A DNA stretch of 64,000 bases from Dasyornis broadbenti. Its lineage: Eukaryota > Chordata > Aves > Passeriformes > Dasyornithidae. A program made the position numbers and the translations under genes. This document shows, piece by piece, positions 52,701 to 64,000 of the stretch; the first letter of the stretch is position 1, and every line of letters begins with the position of its first letter. The stretch covers positions 693,502 through 757,501 of the forward strand of contig VZRN01006297.1 of the NCBI GenBank assembly GCA_013397935.1. Reading direction: 5' to 3'. The notes beneath the pieces were generated by a model. That model did no database searches. It was not told the origin of the DNA and saw nothing but the letters and a program-made list of their open reading frames with translations.

Positions 52701-55700
52701 GCAGTGGATCGGACCCACAGCAGCTGTAGCTGCCTATCCCCAGGAAGGACAGGGATCTTGCTTGTCACCCTTTCAGGATGACTTGCTGTGCAGAAAGCCA
52801 GCTTCTTATCTGAAAAGACATGTCCTGCTGTAAACATTTCTAGCGGAGCTTGGGTTAGCAGCACTTGTAAGAAAACCCTAATGAAAATAAATTGTTATGT
52901 ATTTACCCATATGCTGAGGAGCATATGGCTAATGCATTTAGACACTGCTAATGAAGTTAAGACTCTGCTAAATTTGTTGGCTCATGGATAACAACTGTTC
53001 ACAATAACCAATCTGAGCCTGCTGTAATTTTAGCATTACAACTGATACCTGGCCATTATGAGACATACTGGTCTTGCTAACATGAAAGAACTGGCTTTCT
53101 GGATGTGAGTTTCTCCACGTGCATTAAGAAGGTGAATAACACAGGACGCTTCTAAGCTCCAAATTGACAAGTAATGTGAGCAAGTTACAATTTCATGTAA
53201 AATAACAGAGTTGCTTCTTAATCATCACAGCCCTGACTCTATTGCTTTCTTTCTTAATCTCAAGGATGAAAAGATTTTATCTATTCCAACCCCATTCTTT
53301 CCAGGCCAGTGTGACTACAGACAAAACTGGAGAGAAGACAGTCAAGCCTGAGACATAGTCCTGCTTTTTTATTGTCCATGTGTAAAGCCCATTGAGTTTA
53401 CTGCAACAGCTATTGGAATCCTCCTGTTCAAACATCTCACTGCTGTGCTGCTCTTCAAGGGGAAGGTCCCTACTTCTTCTGGAGTCTGAGGTAAAGTCCA
53501 GTTAGTGACTGCACTGGCTGTACCTGGATGCTACTGCCTTTGCAACTGTACATTATCCAATTTCCCAACTCAGCTGCTGTGCAGCACAGCTGTTTGGGTT
53601 CACTGCTGCTGCACCTCAGCCCAGACCTGGCTTTAATTTAGCAGGACACGCTGCTTGAAGAGCCGGCTGCATAGCGAATTCCAGAGGGTTATGTGATGAA
53701 CGTGAAAATATACTCTCCAAAAGACATAGCACGTGGCAAACTTCACCTACACCATTCTCAGGAGCCAGGTGTCTTTTTAATGAGGCAGACCTCTGCTCTG
53801 ACAGATCTTGGGCAGTCATTTGGCAGCTGCCACCAAAATCCCATCAAAGGACAGTGGTCAAGGATGGCATAGAAGAGCAGAGAAGTATCCTTCAGTGTTG
53901 TTGTCTTGGGGATCCACCTCACTCAGATACCTTCATTCATAGGCCAGAACTCAGGCCTGGTATTAATTCACAGCCCCACTTGCTCTGTGAATATTGCAAA
54001 AACCTTTGAGTGTCCCAGTCCATTTAAGACAGCAGTGATATCAGCCTCCCCAAATCCAACAGGCCCCAGAGAAATTGTTCAAAATGTTTCACCATAACCT
54101 GATGAAAAAGCAGACCTATCTATGCCAGAACATCGTCTTTACTGTCTTGCAGGTGCGTGAAAGAGGCCCCGGGTGAAGCAAAAGAAAGAGATTTGCCTCC
54201 CCAGAAAAGAAGAAAGCTTTTCTCCAGTCAGACACCCAAAATCACATTGAGAGTCTGAGGAAAGCCAGGAGCATGATTAGGGAGTCTCTTCTCACTCGCT
54301 GTGGTGCCACAGACAACATCATCCCCTTCCCACCTAACAGCTCCCAGCTGCCTCAGCCATTGCCTCTTCCCCTCACGCAGCAGTTAATAAAGCAGGCATG
54401 AAGTATGTCAGAACCAAAAAGCAGGTTAAGGGATACCAAAACCATGATGATGCTCATCAGTGAAGTGTACATCTCCTTCTGGTGCCAGCTGCCGAGGCCT
54501 GTGGGAAGAATTCACACAGCCCTGCACAAAAAGTAGATGTCAGAGCTGCTCTAGGCAAAAGCCACACAGTCAGCACACCATTCCTTGTCACACAAAAAGG
54601 AATTGTTTCTTCCCTCAAAGGAGAAATGGCATCGTCCAGAAGAGCAAAGGAATCTGTCATGATCACTACCACCTTCATCGCATGGGTCACCATCATTCAC
54701 CAGCAAGGCAGTAATGATTCACCCCCTTTTTCCGCCACACTAATCCCACCAGTTGCTTTGTGCACCCTCATGCTGTCTCGGTTTCCATAAAAGTTATTTA
54801 AAGTTGACGTCATGTTCAGATATATCTTGCAAAACACAGTTATGGGAAACACTGTGAAGCAGCCAGGGCCATTGTGTCTCTGCAGAAGGGTCTGTGAGGA
54901 GTGCACACTGCTGCCCCAGAAACAGGGTCACCCTGCTGACACCCCACCAGAGCAGCGAGAAGCTGGGGTGAGCTACAGCCCAGCTCTACCTGATGCTCAT
55001 CTCAGAAACCAAGATCCAGCTCCTGCTGAAGGCTGCAAGCAGCATTTAGTCAAGTGGGAGACAGCCAATTGCCTTCATGTCTTGATTTCCTGCATTCGTT
55101 CCCAGCAACAGATCCTGCACCAACTTTGTCAGGTATTCTGACAACGCTAACATGTGATCAAAAGAGGTAGCACAGAGGATCAGCTGAAACTAGGAAAATA
55201 CACAGTTTTGAAGGGGAGAAAGACTGGCTTTATAGATGTAGAAATATACACATAAAACCACATCTAACCCCAGGTTTCCTGTCATGTTGCAGACAGTGAC
55301 ATGGCTGGGTTTAGATCTGCACCATAACATGCCTCCCAGCCTAGGGTGGTGGCATTCCCAGGACACGAGAGAAGAGCTGGATCACCCCAAGAGGTCTGTT
55401 CAGGCAGTCAGCAGCCCACAGCAGATGCACACAGATGTCTGGGGGAGATAAAGACAGGTTGGTTGGTGATGCCACAGCCACCCTTTCTGCTTCCACACAA
55501 ATACCTATCAAGTTACAAAAGACACACTCCCTATCCCATTCCTTTCCCGTTTATCTGCACAAAGCAACACAAAACCATATGCAGGCTTTCACTGTCAATA
55601 TGAGCCATATTATTCTTGTAATTCAATCCCAGTCCAGAGCCTAAGAGCTCCTGTCCCTCCCTTTCCCTTTTCCCCCTCTTTGCTCCCCTCACCATTTGCC

Positions 55701-57347
55701 TTTCTCCAGCCTTGTTTAGGTTTGAATGCTGTGTCATTAAATTCCAGAACAGTAAACACTGCAGCCTCTCTCTCTAAGCACCCACACACTGCTTTCTAGG
55801 CTAAAAATCAGATATGGGGTTAATTTCACTCCTGCAAGGACTCTGCCTTTTATTTTTCTTTATATCCAACTCAAAGGATGCTTTTGGCAGATGCGTAGTG
55901 AAGAAAAAAATAAAATAATGTTTGCACTTTGCTTCCTCCCTGCACTCCCCCCTTCTCCACTCCCACCCATCAGCCATAAAACAACACAGCCCAGCCAGAT
56001 CCCAAACTGAAAGCAAGACAAAGCACCCACACAGCCCCCACTTCCATTCAGCAGAAATGGGCCGCTCCAGGGTAGCCCAGGATCTACAAGTAGGCCAGAC
56101 TGAAATAAACAGAGTAAACAAAGAGTATCCTGTCCAAGCAGAGAGAGGCTAAAGAGAGTGATGCCTTTCATTAACATGCAAGGCAGGGATGCAAGTACAC
56201 AGACAGTCAAAAGCATCACTGGAGCTTGCTAGGAGTAATAGGAGGAAAGCAACACATGATCTCGCCATTGTAAGGACCCAAGGCACATCACACAGGGCAC
56301 AGCTGCACATCCCACCTACCAAGGACCAAAAAAAATGCAGCAGCCCACACCTACCACCTCCCCAAAACATCAGGGGCCAGCCCCGAGGCTGCCGCAGCGC
56401 AGCGTGGCTCTGCAGGAGGCTGGGGAGGGAGCAGGGCACACAGGTACGGAACCAGGGCCGTGCAAATGTCACAGCCAATGACATTTAAAAACAGCATCGC
56501 TGTCATTTTAGGAAAGGGATGGGAAAGGGGGAGAAAAGCACAGCACAGCCATAGCAACAGGTCAAGTGTTTGCCAGAGAGAAAGGGTGAGGCGGATATGC
56601 GGCCTCTCGGTTTCCAGAGCATTTGTCACATAATAAAATCCTTAGCCTGGGAATTGATGAAAGAGTTTGGTTTAGTTTTTCTGCAACCTGCTGCTATAAA
56701 GCCCATGCAGACCCACGTGTGAAAGTCCATGCTGTGTACAGCCCTGCGTCAACCATTACACAGCTACCACAAACAAGCCTCACGTTTTTCCAGACTCGTA
56801 GGAAAAATGCATCACATGGAGAGGTGAGGGAACAGTCAGGAATTTGTAGCAAAACAGCAGCCTTTCGGCTGCAAGTCTGCCCAGTTATTGGGAAAAATTG
56901 AAAATGCTGCTTTTTAAAAGCAGCCTAATCATATTTACTATTACATCAGACTTACCCACCATGAATTGTTCTCATGCAATGGAAGAATTTTTAATCTAAT
57001 ATCTTGGACTCAGATAATTTCCCAGCTGCAGAACTGCAATAATTTCCTATCTTCTCATTGTTGAGATAAGCCGATTAACTTGGATATGTTTTAGTTTCAG
57101 AGTGTGATTATCTCTCTTTATTGTACTTGAGAGGGAAGGGGTGACTTACAGTAAAATAACTGTTTTCCCCAAGCCAGCTCTTAAACTCTGTTTCTCTGTG
57201 ATGGAGATAGGTGTTTCCTGTTGCATTTTCCTTAGCCCCTTTACTTTCCACACTTCCTCCTCCTGTCTCAGAGACACTGTATTAACAACTACTATTGTTT
57301 TACTCAAAGAAAATATACTGTTCAAGAAATCCCTGAAATAATTCTTT

Positions 57348-57363
57348 AAAAAAAAAAAAAAAA
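57348..57363. repeat. Poly-A tract (16)
   Basis: A 16-A run in intron 2, about 135 bp before a longer one. Confidence 0.9.
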
Positions 57364-57497
57364 TCTCATGAACAAAATATTTTCTTGTTTAAAGTACCTT
57401 TGAAAGTTTATTAAATACCCCACAACCCAGTACCACTGGCCAACTCCTGCTTCCACCATTCCTTTGTTTTCAGACACATGTAAAGAAGTAGAATTGC

Positions 57498-57524
<27 letters not shown>
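57498..57524. repeat. Poly-A tract (27)
   Basis: The longest homopolymer in the window. The sequence before it has no gene-like or known repeat body and no flanking duplication I could see, so a retrocopy is not supported. Confidence 0.9.
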
Positions 57525-57528
<4 letters not shown>

Positions 57529-60142
57529 AAAGCCTGAAGCTCTGCTCACATGTACAGTGCAGCAAAACAGGAAACCCCATTTTTTTCAGTAGAAGTGATT
57601 TACACCCAAGTAAGGGAGAAGACAAGTAAATCCTTTAATTTACCCCAGTACAAATTGTAAAACACTGCTCACACAATTTTGTTGAGATTTTTTGATATTT
57701 AGTGGGGTTTTTTTGTTTAATTCCAAGGTCCTAGATTTACTCTATTATGTCAGTGGGAGTTTCTCTCCTGCTTTATTTCTTTTCCTTAAATTTCTAGCAA
57801 TCATATTCTAGGAGAAAAACCTGAAGCCATGAGATGAGGACACTTTTTGAACTGCAAGGCTGTAGATGTTGAAGTCTTTTGATTTCCCTTTATCTTCTAG
57901 ATCTCGCTTGTGTTCAGGGCTTTTCAACCTGTGTTAATTTGCAGACCAAATTCAACACAGCAAATGTATGAATTACACATATGCAGATTCCCATACGGCA
58001 CATATCAATTCATTCCTCTTAGTCACCATTCATTAATTCCTTTGAAATAAATGTTCATGGTTGAAAAGCACTAGTCTGATGATTTAATGGGAGTGTGGCT
58101 CATGTGTTTTCCCTGCACAAGATTAGCAATACTAAGAAAGAGCTGGCATGTTTAAAAGGGAGGCTCTCTAAACAGCTGTTTCAGTGGAAAGAGAATGGTT
58201 GCATAAACATGGAAGGGCAAGAACTTCTTAATATTATAGATGTGGCAAGAGAACAAATCAATCTTTTTCTACTTCCTGTTAAAAAAGAAATATATAAAGC
58301 AAACCCAGCCCCAACAAGCCACTATTCATGCACAGCTTTGTCCCTCCCAGCTAAACCCCTAAAACCATCCCTAGTCCCTGTAAGGTGATGAGCAAGCCCT
58401 GGTTCTCCCCTGCTGGGAAAGGGAAAGTGGATGTCCTCTGCTGACTGCAGTGGGAGCTCTGGTGTCCCTGAAAATGCTCTCATGGAGAAGAACCTGCAGG
58501 AGAAAAGCAGGGCTCCCATTACTGGCACGTTGCTATGGGCACTATTCTAAGAAAGCCGCCACAGGAGAAGATCCAGAAAAAATGGCAAAATATACGAGGG
58601 AAGGAATTAAAATTACCAAGAGCTTGGACTCCTCCCTGCCTCTTCCTGGTAGAGAAGATGGATGGTGAAATGCCATAGTGCTGCACATACAGGCTGGCAG
58701 TGCTTGTGGCTTGGCACCACTCAACTCTGTTTCAAAACCCTGCCTGAAACTGTTTTTTCTTGGTATCCCAAGATATAATTTACCAGCTACATTTAATTTC
58801 TTTTTCTTCCTAAAAGTTACTAAAATCAAGTGTATCTCTCTTGCATTAACCCGATTTAAGTTAATTTAATGAATCCTATCCCTGTAATGAAATTTGCCTA
58901 ACAGATCATTTGGATCATTTCCCAAAAACTTTACACTTGTATTCTGGTACAGGGTAAGCCCAGCTATAACGTACCAAAATAACTGAGCCTCTATGCACCT
59001 TTACCTAGCAGCAAGTGCTGGCAGGTGACTGATGACAACTGGATTTCACCACCAAGGAGCTTCAGAATGAGTGGCTTTCTGCCATCCGCCAGCTGAACTG
59101 AAACCAGAAGAGCGAAGGTGAACTGGTCTGCATTCCATTCCACCAGAATCCTTTGGAAGTTAAAGTCACCCTGCCAATTCCAGTTCAAATTAATCTAGAG
59201 TGGATTAAGTCTACCTTTTATGCTATTTTCTAAATGAAATCAGATGTACATGTGAAACTGGTATTTAAAAGGGTTTTATCTAATAATGAGTCAGATATTG
59301 ACAGAACAATCACCATGAAGACCAAGGTAAGAGGCAATATATTCTCATTAATAATTCAAATCTCAGCATGGATATTGATGACCATGCACTTAACAGAGAA
59401 AGCTGGGCAGCAGCTGGATTTGGCCCAGATTTCCTGAAAAGTTGTTGGGCTCCAACAGAGTCACACTGGAGAGATTTTACTGTAAGATCCAACCAGAGAA
59501 ATGGCAGCTCCTCATTGTTAAAAGGTATCGTGGACCCTCAGTAATTACTGAAATCGAAAAAGGAACCAATCGCAGCATTAGCAGGCTATTGAAAGAGGAT
59601 GGGTGAGAAAAATAAGAATAAAATCTGGAGGTAAAATCCCACCACTTCCTCCCAGCCCTAATATTTGCATCACAGAGCAACAACATTCAGCAGTACCTAA
59701 TTCCAGTTACTGCTTAGGAGCAAGCAACATTAAAAGCTTTAAAATAAATGTGTACCATCAGCAAAAGTGCAAACAAACAGAAAGGTCGTAGGAGCCAAAA
59801 CCACTCAGAACAAACCAGTTGGGGCTAGTTAACATAATCTGCTCTATTCACATAACTAAGTTTGTTTCACTGAGGGCATGAACTTTCTTGGGAAAGCTCA
59901 AGTAATTAACTGCAGGAGCTTACACATTTTCTTTCCCTCAAGTTTACTTTACCCTGGAATTAGAGCTGCTTACACACAACTGCTTCTACCAATTCATTCC
60001 AAAAGCCGTGTTTTGCTTGTCCTTTCCAGAGGGACATTCTTGAGAGGTGGTACCATTGAACTGTAGGATTCCCTTCAGTTCCTCTTGCCTCCTACCCACT
60101 CTTCCCATCACTTTGATTAATACAGAGAAAAACATATCCTAC

Positions 60143-60236
60143 CTCACGGAAAAAGAGCAGGTTTCCAATGAAAGGAAGAGGCGGAGGATGTCGGATCCCT
60201 ACTCTGCTTAGTTTGGAGAATGCAGATGTGGAGTAC
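60143..60236 (-). CDS. TBXAS1: Thromboxane-A synthase, coding exon 2 (partial gene)
   Basis: This exon encodes the stretch just after the N-terminal membrane anchor of thromboxane-A synthase (CYP5A1), the ER P450 that isomerises prostaglandin H2 to thromboxane A2. Read on the minus strand, an acceptor (TTATTTTCCAG) is followed by one base completing a codon and then 31 codons. These begin YSTSAFSKLSRVGIRH, run through the proline-rich hinge PPPLPFIGN and end FFRE. The donor GTAGGA follows directly. From my memory of the human protein this matches residues about 31-61, which also start YSTSAFS and contain RHPKPSPFIGNL. CYP3A proteins share only the PLPFLGN-type core here, so TBXAS1 fits better. 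The upstream intron is phase 2 and the downstream intron phase 0. The 94-bp length equals CYP3A exon 2 as I recall it, consistent with the common CYP3/CYP5 gene plan. No stop or frameshift is present. Confidence 0.95.
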
Positions 60237-61327
60237 CTGGAAAATAAGGTAGTCAGTTAATTTTGGATCTTGTCATGGTAGGACTTGGCTCAGGAACTTC
60301 CCTGGATTCAGAGAGGGAGAAGATGCTTTCTGTGCTGCCCAGACAGAACTCCAATGAGATGACATTGCTTGGCAGCTTCTCAGGTCACAAAAGAAAATGC
60401 AATGCTCTGGTGCTTCAGAGAGGGCAGAAGGACCAGGGGACTCAAACACAAGCCTGCAAAATTGAGCAGTGGAATTAGAGAGCTGCTCCTCTTCCCACAG
60501 AGGGTCTTGCAAGGCAGAAGTGACTCTCCAAAGCTACGTGAGGTTGAAAACGAGATCAAAAGAAGCATTTGGGGCTTGACTTCTGTGGCACTGCTGGAAA
60601 AGGAACAAGACAGATTTTCAGACTTTATTTTCTTCTTCCATCACTTCTACCTATACAGATCACAGAACAAAAATTCAAGCTAGTCCCTGTTGTCCACGAG
60701 CCAAGACACTGTCAGTATGTTCAAGTCAAGCCTAGTGTTCAGGCCAGATATGCTGATTAAGTGATTTTTTAGAGCTGCTAGTCAGCAAATTAAACAAATA
60801 TAAAAAATATGGGGAAACAAAACCCGGGCTGAAAAGCTTCATCCATCCCTTGTTTCAGATGAAACTGTGGCATGTTGACAAGGACAATACTAGAAAAAAA
60901 AGAAGAAAGAAAAACCCAACCCCAGAGACTTTTTTTTCCCCTCGCCTCCCCCTTTCTTAATACAAACAATGGATTTAAGTCAATGGACTTCAATTAGTGA
61001 AACCTGAGAGAGCAGGAGCTAACAGCAGCAGCTTTGATTACCCAAAGACACAACTTTCGTCATGTACTTCCGTTTCCTGAGATTTCCTGCAGCATAGCAC
61101 CTATTCTCTTAATGGATTTTCTTTTCTGAAGGTATTTTCAAAAATCATAATCAGAAGACAGAGATTTAATAATTTTTGAATAGCAACCATTTTCTTCTTT
61201 TTTTAATGGCGCAGTACAAACCTTCAGCAAACAAACTCTCAATAGGAATGATGTCTTCAGCCTATGCAAGGACACTATGTCAAGTATGACAGGGTATCGT
61301 GGAATAAAGGCACAGAAGTCAACATTT

Positions 61328-61354
61328 ATTATACATTTTATACATTTTATACAT
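61328..61354. repeat. 9-bp tandem repeat
   Basis: Two full and one partial TTTATACAT units. Confidence 0.85.
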
Positions 61355-62457
61355 ATTATTGACTTCTTGGCTACTTAACTGCTTTAAAAAATATGAGGTT
61401 TTCCTCAGCTAATACTCTTGGGAAAAGAAATGTTTTAACTTTAAAATGACAAAACAGTCTACATGATACATTTTCTTCCCCAAATAGAGGAATTTTTTTT
61501 TGCTGCTGCTGTTTGAAATCTTCCTAAAGTGTCTTTGTGTCATAGCAAAGTCCTCATCTCCAGTGTGTAAACAGTGAAAAAGATTAAAATCCCTGTCAAT
61601 GGAAACCTGTCAATTTTGCAGTATTCTATCCTGATGTTTTCACTGCAAAATACATGGCAGATCACAAAACACCAGGCTAGGCTACAGTTAGCTGCTCATT
61701 TCACTGCACACCAGACCGTCTGTAGACTCCTAGTTTTCATGCACAGCAAAGTGAAGAGTGACTGCAGCAGAGGCTTACACTAGACAAAGTAAATGATGTG
61801 ATCACCAAATATTTAAAAAGGAAAAAAAATAATGAGTACAGTGCGCCCAGTTTCACAAGGCAAGAAACACAGAGACTGTGAAGACTATTTATGCTTAGAT
61901 GAACAGTTCATCATTGTCAGCTTCTGAACATTACTGGCAGCTTCATACAGCTGAGGATTTGCTCTCCTTTTTCCCCTCCTAATGTGGTTTTCTCCGTTGG
62001 TTTTTATTCCGTTACATTTGAAGTAGGTTTTCGAAAGGTAAGGAACGACAGTTTACAATGAGATGGGAGAGAGAAGCACTGCAGTCAAGCTACAGACTGA
62101 AATACAACCACAAAAGGGTGAAACCTGTAGGGGGAAAAAAAAGAATCTGCTCAATAAACATATCAAGCTTTACTCTACGATTTTACAGCATTTCTGTGTT
62201 GTTGAAATACCTGATGTTTTACAGAAAAGAAAACAGTATGCAAGTGACCAAAGAGTGACGGGGCTGCATGCACAAAAGGAGGATCTAACACTGCACACGT
62301 AGCCTTGACTTCGACCATTTCTAATGGAACAGCTTACTTTCTGCAACCTTAAATATTAAAACCTGCCCCCTATCTCCGCAATATTCCAGCTCATTCTCAG
62401 TATTTTGGGTGGGGGAAAGAGAGCGGAAGGAGCAGCTTATGGAGTTCTTTTTAAAAA

Positions 62458-62525
62458 GGAAAAGAAAAAAAGGAAAAGAAAAAAAGGAAAAGAAAAAAAG
62501 GAAAAGAAAAAAAGGAAAAGAAAAG
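62458..62525. repeat. 14-bp pure-purine tandem repeat
   Basis: Four identical copies of GGAAAAGAAAAAAA and a shortened fifth give a 68-bp stretch with no pyrimidine. Lys/Glu-rich or Phe-rich reading frames across it are by-products of the repeat. Confidence 0.95.
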
Positions 62526-63119
62526 TTGTCGTGTATAACACACAGTGAACACCAGAAATGCATGGCTCTGACAGCTCTGTGGCACAAAGCTCTGCCTTCT
62601 GAGCCAGAAGAGGCTGATAACTCAAAGAGGCCAGTTTATGTGATTTGGTCACTGAGCACTCCCCCGACACACACTTGGCCGGTAGCTCAGAGCCGCATCC
62701 AAAGCGTGCTGGGAAAACGCGTCCAGGCTTTGCTGCCGGGGAAGGAAGGTGGGCCAGGAACTGGGCAAGTGCAAACGGGCCGGGTTGCCTCATAGGCAAA
62801 CACATTTTTCTGGAGAAGCTGTACATCAAAACGAAGCAGCTCCAAGCCTGCCTAATCACCAGCAGCAAGTCTTATTTCTCACTCTGCCACTTAACACACT
62901 TCTACATTACTCTGTCACAAAAATTAGTCTGGTATCAGGCAACCTCCTGCTGCTGCTGTGGGTACACAGTGAGGGTAGAACATCAGCCAATGCACTAGAA
63001 AGGCTAAATCAAATGCAAAATCTAGAAACAGAAGAGATGCTAAGAGGTGACCAAGTTAACCAAAGATATGGAACCACTTTGTGGAATAAGGAATAAGTTA
63101 GCAGGCTACCATCTTAATC

Positions 63120-63400
63120 ATGGGAAAAAGAAGCAACCGATGCAGGTTATGACAAATATATTTAATATCTTGCACAGCTTAAAAATAAATTAAGGATTAT
63201 TAGCACAAATTAAAAATATAATAATAAAATCCACAAATGAATATTCAGGTGGCAGGATTAAAAATGAAACACTTTTCCAAGAAATAAATATACTAACTAT
63301 GGAACTCCTTGCCACGGAATATTGTCTACTCCAGAAATTTAAAAAGCTTCAAAAAGTGATAGAATAAATTAATGGGAGTGGGGGGGAAATCAACAGATAC
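63120..63400 (+). mobile_element. Old CR1-like LINE tail
   Basis: The best-preserved part, 63296-63380, reads LWNSLPRNIV followed by LKSFKK on the plus strand. This is the C-terminal signature of older CR1-type ORF2 proteins (WNxLP, then a FKxxLD-type motif). The 180 bp to its left is AT-rich and only loosely consistent with the same element, so the left edge is a guess. Confidence 0.55.
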
Positions 63401-63984
63401 TTTTAGCTAGTAAATTTAACAAATGTAAGAGAAATACATGAAAAACATTAAAGGAAAGGAGAAAAAAATTAACTAAATTTATTTTTCTTAATCAGGGAAC
63501 TAGTCTGTAAGCTTCTAATGGCAGAATAAGAGACTAGACTTATAAAACCTAAAAGATAAAACCCCAGACACTTCAGCTTTCTTAAGAGGAAGAGAGGAAT
63601 GAGTTTATGAGAAGTGAAAGGCATGAAGAGGAAAAAACTCTGATGGCAGCAATATTTACTGGACAATCTAGCACATTCTCACTCAAAAGAGAAACATACC
63701 CTAATATTTACAGAAGTACAGCTTCCTGCACAACTATTAATTTAAATTCTTGGCATTATACTTTGAACGAAGTGACAAGACATCAAAAAGAACCAGAGGA
63801 ACAGCAGTAATGAAGGAGATCGATAAACAATTCAATAACCCTTTAAAGACGTTCAGATGGCCTCTGAGAGCTAAATGCTCTCTGTCTATATAAAACACAA
63901 CTGTTAAAATAAAGTTAACATGCCAAATATGTATGGCAGATATAAACTCTCTGAATACTAATTTCTCTCCATAAAACACCATGC

Positions 63985-64000
63985 AAAAAAAAAAAAAAAA
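63985..64000. repeat. Poly-A tract cut by the window edge
   Basis: Sixteen A run to the last base of the window, so neither its length nor what it belongs to can be judged. Confidence 0.8.

Larger units (their letters stand above)
34234..60142 (-). other. TBXAS1: TBXAS1 intron 2 (about 25.9 kb)
   Basis: This intron, between coding exons 2 and 3, is phase 0, with donor GTAGGA at the high-coordinate end and a strong acceptor at the low end. It contains an old CR1 copy (about 40460-41480), a MIR-like relic (41764), a truncated ERVL-type LTR (45786), CR1 pieces at 47753 and 49519, an ATT microsatellite at 49238 and two poly-A tracts near 57.4 kb. The rest gives only short, unconserved reading frames. 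A homeodomain-motif-rich AT block at 39240-39420 is the only part I would single out as possible regulatory DNA. Confidence 0.85.
60237..64000 (-). other. TBXAS1: TBXAS1 intron 1 (partial)
   Basis: This lies upstream of coding exon 2 on the minus strand. The phase of exon 2 requires the previous exon to end on two bases of a tryptophan-type codon (TG), and that exon should encode a start Met plus a hydrophobic anchor of about 30 residues. I checked candidate donors here and found none with both, so exon 1 and the promoter are probably beyond the right edge. The stretch contains a short 9-bp repeat at 61328, a 14-bp purine repeat at 62458 and an old CR1 tail near 63.3 kb. Confidence 0.75.

Noticed and set aside
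57370..57524. Possible retrocopy ending in the 27-A tract
   Set aside because: There is no gene-like sequence before the tract and no flanking target duplication.
61030..61080. Short minus-strand ATG reading before a GTAATC donor, considered as exon 1
   Set aside because: The phase is wrong for joining exon 2 and there is no membrane-anchor sequence.
62409..62868. Lys-rich (plus) and Phe-rich (minus) ORFs of 128 and 143 codons
   Set aside because: They are produced by reading through the 14-bp purine tandem repeat.
63780..63830. Hydrophobic minus-strand reading ending LLLFLW, considered as TBXAS1 coding exon 1
   Set aside because: There is an in-frame stop upstream with no Met between, and the donor GTTCTT is weak.

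Overview
This window is vertebrate, almost certainly avian, nuclear DNA. It is AT-rich, intron-like and littered with short decayed ORFs. It carries bird-type CR1 LINE fragments on both strands, two endogenous-retrovirus LTRs, and several MIR-like SINE relics. There is no bacterial-style gene organisation, and no CRISPR array, tRNA or rRNA was seen.

The only protein-coding content I can support is one gene on the minus strand: thromboxane-A synthase (TBXAS1, CYP5A1). Three consecutive coding exons are present. Coding exon 2 (60143-60236, 94 bp) encodes the residues just after the N-terminal membrane anchor and the proline-rich hinge. Coding exon 3 (34181-34233, 53 bp) is a micro-exon ending in a YGPVC-type motif. 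Coding exon 4 (12730-12826, 97 bp) ends at the NFTNR motif. All three have canonical AG/GT borders and compatible phases, and they join into one open frame of about 81 codons. The introns between them are about 25.9 kb and 21.4 kb. Coding exon 1 must lie to the right of the window and exons 5 onward to the left; I looked for both inside the window and did not find them. The enzyme is an ER-membrane P450 that converts prostaglandin H2 to thromboxane A2.

Layout: 1-12729 is intron 4 (partial), with microsatellites, a 20-bp tandem repeat, CR1 pieces and MIR relics. 12827-34180 is intron 3, with a G-quadruplex-type run, a solo LTR with short target duplication (17153-17990), a CpG-dense patch near 20.5 kb and a 50-N assembly gap at 29549-29598. 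34234-60142 is intron 2, with an approximately 1-kb old CR1 copy (about 40460-41480), a MIR relic, a truncated ERVL-type LTR (45786-45921), two further CR1 pieces and an ATT microsatellite. 60237-64000 is intron 1 (partial), with a 14-bp purine tandem repeat and an old CR1 tail.

I found no novel gene system. The points most worth a second look are the solo LTR with its internal tandem arrays, the possible 5'-inverted CR1 copy, the MIR relics, and a few intronic blocks that might be conserved regulatory DNA.
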